Shown: one piece after another, positions 59,016 through 64,000 of the stretch
How positions within the stretch are numbered: position 1 is the first letter of the stretch
Layout of the letters: each line of letters starts with the position of its first letter
Assembly: GCA_015075325.1 (NCBI GenBank)
Contig: JABTUP010000007.1
Location: forward strand, 79,532-143,531
Source of the DNA: Flavobacteriales bacterium
GTDB taxonomy: Bacteria > Bacteroidota > Bacteroidia > Flavobacteriales_E > Vicingaceae
Direction: 5' to 3'
Length of the DNA: 64,000 bases
Made by a program: the position numbers and the translations under genes
The notes under the pieces: generated by a model
Told to the model about the DNA's origin: nothing
Database searches by the model: none
The model's input: the letters and a program-made list of their open reading frames with translations, nothing else

Positions 59016-61550
59016 TTAAAAAATACTCGGAATGTTTCTTCTGATTAGTTTTAAATCTTGCAGCATAGCCGATTTTACTCGAATAGTAAACGTGTAGCTT
59101 TGACGAGGACCAACAGGAATCCACTGTAAATCCATTTCCCAACAGTGTAAATCTCTGTATATACCTAAAGTAGTATAAGATAAATCGCGGAGCTGAAAGT
59201 CGTATCCAGAGCCAAAACCTACTTTCCATTTTTTAGTTAAACTAAAATCTCCAGTAAAAGCAACCGTTTGAACAACATTTTTCGAATCCTCAAAAACAGG
59301 TTTGCTATAATACACGTTGTATGCAAAATTTAAAGTCCACGGAATATCAAAATCAATGTAATCGTTTCGGTGAGCATTGATATACGCTAAATCGGCTTCA
59401 GAAGCAAATCGGGTAGTTTTTTCGGTTTTTGCTGTGGTTTTGCTTTTCAGCATAAAACCCAAATTTAACGAAGCATTGGTTAATCGTCCTATACTTCCTT
59501 CTTGGCTTAAGTGCGATTTATTAATTCTTCTTCCTGTTGTATCTAATGCGTAAGGATCAACTATTGCATTAAAATTGATGTTAAATTTATTAAACAAACT
59601 GGTTCGAGCTCCAATACTAATGTTGCTCCAGTTAAACGAATCAACAAGCATATTGTAACTAGAGGCAAGGCTTACATTTTCTAAAAGAGTAACTTTTTTA
59701 ATGGGGTTGAGTGTGTCTTTTTTCGATTTCACTTTCATTTCCAGGTTTTGGAGCAAGTTAAAATTTAATAATCCAGCTTTAGCTGAATTTGTTCCGCCAT
59801 AAATTCCTTCCTGAAAAATAGAATACTTGTAGCTGGTATTGGTGGTATCGGTATAGGTTCTAATGCCAGAGTTGTTTTCTGGAGTGTAACTAACTCCAAC
59901 ACTTGGAGTTATAACATGTCTAATGGCTTTAATTCTACCCATTTTAAGGTTGTACATTCCATAAATTTTTGTAGTTAAATTGGCAGAAGCATTATATGTT
60001 CCACCTCGTGCAAATTCGGTAATGGTATCTGTAATAACAGCATTATCAAATCTGTCAACCGATTTTTTTATGGTTTTTAAATACCACAATTCAGTATAAT
60101 TAACTGTTGGATTTAATGTAAAATACTTCATTACTTTTAAAGATGTACTAATTGGAATTGAGTGTTTTATACCATTTTTTAATTTTGATTGAATAAAATC
60201 TAAGTTTTTATACATCGAATCGGTTGCTGTAACTTCATTTCTAAAGTTAAATGAATAGGAAAGCCCTATTTTTTCATACATGCGTTGCTTTCCAACAATT
60301 TTTTTTCGTGCTAAAGGATAAATTCTTGCCATGTTAAAAGCAATTTCGGGCAAACGAACATTTACTTGTTTCGATAAGGTGTTTTGGTTGTGAGATGCGT
60401 TAACATTAAGTGTAAAAGGGCTGTCATTAAAGCGTTTGGTATAAGAAACCGTTGAACTAAAGTTGGTTGAAAGATAATCGGTAGCAGAACTATTGAAATT
60501 ATTAACAAAGTTAGAGCTGGTACCCAAATTTACATTTGCCGAAAACACACTGTTTGGTCGTGCTTTAGCATCTTGGTTGTGTCGCCATCTAAAAAAGAAA
60601 TCGCGTCGTTCGCTATAATCAGGAAATTCTTTAAAGCTGTTCTTAAATATAGAATAGTTGCTTTCTATATTACCATTAAACTTGTATCGTTTGTTGTAAT
60701 TTGAACTTAATCGTGTTGCCCAACTTCCTTTCGAGTAATAATCTCCAGTAATTTGAGCATCAACATGTTCGTTAATGTATAAGTAATAACCTCCATTTAA
60801 AAGAAAAAAACCAAGTTGTTGACTTTCTCCTGGCATTGGAATAATAATACCCGATTTCTGTTTTTCGGTATTCGGAAAAAAGCCAAAAGGGATGGCAAAT
60901 GGTGTTGGAGAATTTTCGATAAACAAATCGGCCGGACCGGTAATAATTTTATCGTTCGGAATAATTTTTAAGCGGTTTGTTCCAAAATGATAATGAGGTT
61001 CGGCTAAGTTACAAGTAGTGTATTTTCCGTTTCTGATGTATAAAATGTTATCTGGATTTTTATAAATTTTTTGTCCATGAATATATCCTTCGCCTTCTTG
61101 GGTTTTTACATCAGAAATGATGCCTTTTCGTGAATTAAAGTTGTACTTGATTTGATGAGCATAAAACTCTTTTGTTCCTTGTTTAAAATAAGGTTCGCCA
61201 ATAAATTTGCCAGTACTGTCTTTAACTCCTCTTGCTGTTACAATATTTGAGTCTAAATTCGATTCAATTTCTTCCGATTTTAATTCCAAATCCTGATAAT
61301 GTACTTCTGATTCTCCAAACAAAAAAACTTGTTGCGATTTTAAATCAAAACGAATCGAATCTCGGGCTTTGTATTCAACCTTCGATTCTAGGGCGTCTTT
61401 AGAAATAAATGAATCAATTGGCATCACCAAAACACTGTCTGTTTTTAGTGTATCGGTTTGTGCAGTTAACGAAAATGGAAATATACCAAGTATTAACAAT
61501 GTTAATAGGTAAAAGCAACACAGACTCTTGGTATAATAGTTGTTTTTCAT
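59016..61550 (-). CDS. lptD: LptD-like outer-membrane protein
   Basis: An 844-residue outer-membrane protein with a signal peptide ending SLTAQ. Residues about 65-170 form an OstA/LptA-like jelly roll (DSIRFDLKSQQVFLFGESEV, QDLELKSEEIESNLDSNIVT), followed by a large beta-barrel with alternating strands (GSWATRLSSNYNKRYKFNGN ... VGFGSGYDFQLRDLSYTTLG) and a terminal aromatic-rich strand. LptD inserts LPS into the outer leaflet; Bacteroidota homologues are usually called 'putative LPS assembly protein LptD'. It is convergent with the transglycosylase gene, 8 bases apart. Confidence 0.85.
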   Translation of the reverse strand: MKNNYYTKSLCCFYLLTLLILGIFPFSLTAQTDTLKTDSVLVMPIDSFISKDALESKVEYKARDSIRFDLKSQQVFLFGESEVHYQDLELKSEEIESNLDSNIVTARGVKDSTGKFIGEPYFKQGTKEFYAHQIKYNFNSRKGIISDVKTQEGEGYIHGQKIYKNPDNILYIRNGKYTTCNLAEPHYHFGTNRLKIIPNDKIITGPADLFIENSPTPFAIPFGFFPNTEKQKSGIIIPMPGESQQLGFFLLNGGYYLYINEHVDAQITGDYYSKGSWATRLSSNYNKRYKFNGNIESNYSIFKNSFKEFPDYSERRDFFFRWRHNQDAKARPNSVFSANVNLGTSSNFVNNFNSSATDYLSTNFSSTVSYTKRFNDSPFTLNVNASHNQNTLSKQVNVRLPEIAFNMARIYPLARKKIVGKQRMYEKIGLSYSFNFRNEVTATDSMYKNLDFIQSKLKNGIKHSIPISTSLKVMKYFTLNPTVNYTELWYLKTIKKSVDRFDNAVITDTITEFARGGTYNASANLTTKIYGMYNLKMGRIKAIRHVITPSVGVSYTPENNSGIRTYTDTTNTSYKYSIFQEGIYGGTNSAKAGLLNFNLLQNLEMKVKSKKDTLNPIKKVTLLENVSLASSYNMLVDSFNWSNISIGARTSLFNKFNINFNAIVDPYALDTTGRRINKSHLSQEGSIGRLTNASLNLGFMLKSKTTAKTEKTTRFASEADLAYINAHRNDYIDFDIPWTLNFAYNVYYSKPVFEDSKNVVQTVAFTGDFSLTKKWKVGFGSGYDFQLRDLSYTTLGIYRDLHCWEMDLQWIPVGPRQSYTFTIRVKSAMLQDLKLIRRNIPSIF

Positions 61551-61669
61551 TTAAAACGAGAACCTTTTGTTTATTAACATTTGATTAATAAACACCAAAG
61601 ATTGGAATTATTAACATTGATATTGTGATAAATTACTTTCTTTATTTAAAAGGCTCAAAATTAAAAAAA

Positions 61670-61677
61670 TAAATTTG
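61670..61677 (+). promoter_or_regulatory. -7 promoter box of the amidase gene
   Basis: TAAATTTG, a perfect TAnnTTTG match. The expected transcription start is near 61683, which favours the ATG at 61720 over the upstream in-frame TTG (61675) and ATG (61687). Confidence 0.6.
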
Positions 61678-61719
61678 ACCTCAGTTATGTTGAAAATCAA
61701 TAACATTAATAAAAACAAG

Positions 61720-62880
61720 ATGGCGTTAAAACGTTCATTTCTCTTGTTTCTTGTATTTTTCTCGTCCATTTTCTTAAGCAATCAGGCTGGAGTTACTAAC
61801 GATTTTTTTGGAGTTAAAACCGTAGTTATTGATGCTGGTCATGGAGGTAAAGACGGTGGTTGTGTTGGTGCAATTGCCAACGAAAAAAACATCGCTCTTT
61901 CTATTTCACTTAAATTGGGAAAATACATTGAAGAAAATTTTAAAGATGTAAAAGTTATTTATACCCGAACAACTGATGTGTTTTTGGAATTAACAGAAAG
62001 AGCTCGAATTGCAAACAAAGCCAATGCTGATTTATTTATTTGTATTCATGTAAACTCTGGGGCAACTCCAACAGCAATTGGTACTGAAACTTATGTGATG
62101 GGTTTGCACAAAACCGAATCGAACTTAAAAGTTGCACAACGAGAAAATGCTTCAATCCTTTTAGAGGACGATTATGAATCGAAATACGAAAATTTCGATC
62201 CCAATTCACCCGAATCATACATTGTATTGACTTTAACCCAAAGTGCTCATTTAGAGCAAAGTTTAATGTTTGCCAGTAAAGTTCAAAAAGAGTTTACCGA
62301 AAAAGTGGGCAGATACAACAGAGGAGTTAAACAAGCGGGTTTTTTAGTGTTACATCAAACAGCAATGCCAAGTGTGTTAATAGAAACTGGCTTTATTACC
62401 AACAGAGAAGAAGAAAAGTTTTTAGCTTCAGATATCGGACAGGATTATATGGCTTCGGCAATATACAGAGCTTTTAAAGAATACAAAACTGAAATTGAAA
62501 GCAAAGGTTTAAAAACAGAAGATAAGAAAATTGAAGACCAAAATCAAAAACCAGAAGTAAAAGAAGTCGTTGAAGAAAAGAAAAATAAAAAAGACAAAAA
62601 GCCTGAAAAGGAAGAAGGTGTTGTTTTTAAAATTCAAATTGCCACATCATCGGTTAAAACCGAACTAAAACCCGAAAATTTTAATGGATTGGAAGGAGTA
62701 ACCTTGTACGAAGCGGGTGGTTTGTACCGATATACTTACGGAAACGAAAAAAGCATGAATGATGCAAACAGACTTCAATTACAACTAAAAGAAAAAGGTT
62801 TTAAAGACGCATTTATTGTTGCTTTTAAAGATGGTATTCGAATTCCGATAAGTGAAGCAATAAAACTTCAAGAAAAATAA
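61720..62880 (+). CDS. N-acetylmuramoyl-L-alanine amidase
   Basis: A peptidoglycan hydrolase that removes stem peptides from glycan strands. Starting at ATG 61720 gives 386 residues with a clear signal peptide (MALKRSFLLFLVFFSSIFLS). The Amidase_3 domain has VVIDAGHGGKDGGCVGA (zinc His), NEKNIALSISLKLG (zinc Glu), ADLFICIHVNSGAT (zinc His) and SVLIETGFITNREEE (catalytic Glu). A charged Lys/Glu linker and a C-terminal SPOR-like domain (FKIQIATSSVK ... LYRYTYGNEKSMNDANRLQL) follow. It probably acts in cell separation. The frame stays open to 61675, but the promoter position argues for the later start. Confidence 0.93.
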   Translation: MALKRSFLLFLVFFSSIFLSNQAGVTNDFFGVKTVVIDAGHGGKDGGCVGAIANEKNIALSISLKLGKYIEENFKDVKVIYTRTTDVFLELTERARIANKANADLFICIHVNSGATPTAIGTETYVMGLHKTESNLKVAQRENASILLEDDYESKYENFDPNSPESYIVLTLTQSAHLEQSLMFASKVQKEFTEKVGRYNRGVKQAGFLVLHQTAMPSVLIETGFITNREEEKFLASDIGQDYMASAIYRAFKEYKTEIESKGLKTEDKKIEDQNQKPEVKEVVEEKKNKKDKKPEKEEGVVFKIQIATSSVKTELKPENFNGLEGVTLYEAGGLYRYTYGNEKSMNDANRLQLQLKEKGFKDAFIVAFKDGIRIPISEAIKLQEK

Positions 62881-62949
62881 ATTGCTTTAGGAGTTCATTT
62901 TTTTGTCATGTAAATTGATTTCACGATATTTGCCGACAATTTTTTATAC

Positions 62950-63858
62950 ATGAAGATTTCAAAAGAAGTAAAAGTTGGTTTTTTTTCGCTTTTAGGTATA
63001 GCCTTATTAATTTGGGGTTATAACTTTTTAAAAGGTACCAATATTTTATACAAAAGTAAAACCCTTTACACTGTTTATCCCTCAGTTGCTGGTTTAGCCA
63101 AATCTTCTCCAATTATTGTAAATGGATTTCAAATTGGAGTAGTAGAAGAAATAAAATTTCATCCTAACAATACGGGACAAATTGTGGTAGACATGGTAAT
63201 TACGGAAACCGATTTTCTTATTCCTGATAATTCAATTGCTAGCTTGGTTAGTTTAGATTTTTTAGGCTCAAAAGCAATTGCTATAAAAATTGGTAATAGC
63301 GGAAAAAACGTAATGTCAGGCGATACATTAATTGCTGATTTAGAAAAGTCGATGTTTGATGATGTTTCTGAACAAATTTTACCAATAAAAGACAAGGCTG
63401 AAAAACTAATGATTTCGTTAGATAAAACTTTAGCTCAACTCGATGTGGTTTTAAAAGATGTTGATGATGTGTTAAATGATAGAAATAAACAACGATTTTC
63501 TGACGCATTATTCAACTTAAATGCAACCATTGTTTCATACAAAGAAGTTGCCGAAAGTATGAACACATCAATGAAAACTTTACAACCTACACTAAAAAAC
63601 TTTAAAACATTTAGCGATTCGTTAGCTGTACTTGAAATGAATGCAACCTTGAAAAAAGCTCAAGCAACTTTTGATGATATGTCGGTTATTATGGCAAAAA
63701 TTAAAAATGGCGAAGGTTCTATGGGGCAGTTAATTAACAACGACAGTTTATATTTTAACTTACAATCGGCAACCAAAGATTTAGATAAGCTTTTAATTGA
63801 CATGAAAGAAAATCCGAAACGATACGTTCATTTTTCAATTTTTGGCAGAAAAGATTAA
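62950..63858 (+). CDS. MlaD-family (MCE domain) lipid transport protein
   Basis: A 302-residue protein with one N-terminal transmembrane helix (VKVGFFSLLGIALLIWGYNF), an MCE domain (YTVYPSVAGLAKSSPIIVNG, FQIGVVEEIKF, LVSLDFLGSKAIAIKIG) and a long C-terminal helical region (about 125-280). MCE proteins form hexameric rings that carry phospholipids between the membranes; the MlaE permease and MlaF ATPase genes are not adjacent. In many Bacteroidota this gene follows the amidase, as here. Confidence 0.93.
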   Translation: MKISKEVKVGFFSLLGIALLIWGYNFLKGTNILYKSKTLYTVYPSVAGLAKSSPIIVNGFQIGVVEEIKFHPNNTGQIVVDMVITETDFLIPDNSIASLVSLDFLGSKAIAIKIGNSGKNVMSGDTLIADLEKSMFDDVSEQILPIKDKAEKLMISLDKTLAQLDVVLKDVDDVLNDRNKQRFSDALFNLNATIVSYKEVAESMNTSMKTLQPTLKNFKTFSDSLAVLEMNATLKKAQATFDDMSVIMAKIKNGEGSMGQLINNDSLYFNLQSATKDLDKLLIDMKENPKRYVHFSIFGRKD

Positions 63859-63869
63859 GTAAATAATTT

Positions 63870-64000
63870 ATGATGATTTCTTCGATAATATTCATTGCAC
63901 TATTAGCTGCTTCGGCTTTTTTGTTTGCAAAAAATGTACGAACAGTTGTTCGAAACATAAAATTAGGTAAACCATTAAATCGTTCGGATAGAAAAGGTGA
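63870..64000 (+). CDS. Probable membrane Fe-S oxidoreductase, 5' part only
   Basis: The gene is cut by the right edge. The 43 visible codons (MMISSIIFIALLAASAFLFA, KNVRTVVRNIKLGKPLNRSD) give a transmembrane helix followed by a basic segment. This N-terminus and the position after mlaD match the (Fe-S)-binding, heterodisulfide-reductase-like proteins that I recall from Bacteroidota. The cysteine motifs would lie beyond the window, so the call is inference. Confidence 0.6.
   Translation, partial: MMISSIIFIALLAASAFLFAKNVRTVVRNIKLGKPLNRSDRKG

Noticed and set aside
61675..61719. TTG or ATG starts upstream for the amidase
   Set aside because: They overlap or directly follow the -7 box; the ATG at 61720 starts a clean signal peptide.

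Overview
The window is AT-rich chromosomal DNA of a Bacteroidota bacterium, most likely of the Flavobacteriales. The signs are type IX secretion C-terminal sorting tails on two secreted proteins, TAnnTTTG-type -7 promoter boxes, a GldI-like lipoprotein, a Reg_prop/Y_Y_Y sensor kinase, a futalosine-route menaquinone enzyme (MqnE), DUF4403, DUF4268 and DUF3820 proteins, and many small lipoproteins. The species cannot be named from the sequence. I saw no rRNA, tRNA or CRISPR array.

Layout. 1-9507, all on the minus strand: two cell-surface SGNH hydrolases (one cut by the edge), a LysM protein with a degenerate lytic transglycosylase domain, a large orphan beta-propeller histidine kinase, and an overlapping cluster of a FeoB-associated-type Cys-rich peptide, an LTA-synthase-like sulfatase-fold enzyme, a YegS-type lipid kinase and a SUI1/YciH factor. 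9603-19946: an accessory island. A 3' fragment of a group II intron (9603-9921) is followed by a complete divalent-cation efflux system on the minus strand (OmpR-type regulator, sensor kinase, CzcC, CzcB, CzcA), then a nested inverted repeat and a nearly full-length group II intron with its reverse transcriptase. The two intron 3' ends lie in direct orientation around the efflux genes. 19960-36394: a small secreted protein, panB, a lipoprotein, dnaK, a DUF3820 protein, two T9SS-exported proteins (an M4 protease and an adhesin-like protein), mqnE, a glycerophosphodiesterase, a YceI lipoprotein, yggS and an S41 protease. 36559-42108: a serC-serA-DUF1015 serine operon, a glycosyltransferase and recR. 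42216-50028: an SSS transporter, two unrecognised exported proteins, then an NrnA-type phosphoesterase followed by five FKBP-type prolyl isomerases in tandem. 50059-56957: a divergent XRE regulator and HsdR_N-type nuclease with a perfect palindrome between them, a GNAT enzyme, a flavoprotein, DUF4403, exonuclease III, DUF4268 and a phage-like protein. 57017-64000: envelope genes (AsmA-like/GT51 transglycosylase, LptD-like, N-acetylmuramoyl-L-alanine amidase, MlaD) and the start of a probable Fe-S oxidoreductase.

How the genes work together. The efflux genes form a self-contained module: the two regulator genes overlap, and an 11-bp-spaced direct repeat of the kind bound by OmpR-family regulators sits just upstream of czcC. 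The five FKBP proteins carry signal peptides or lipoboxes and probably act as a periplasmic folding set next to the gliding-associated GldI. The right end is an envelope biogenesis block. The most distinctive items are the intron-bounded efflux island with palindromic insertions in its intron copies, the FKBP array, the palindrome-controlled nuclease pair, DUF1015 in the serine operon, and three genes whose -7 box ends exactly 4 nt before the ATG (probably leaderless mRNAs).
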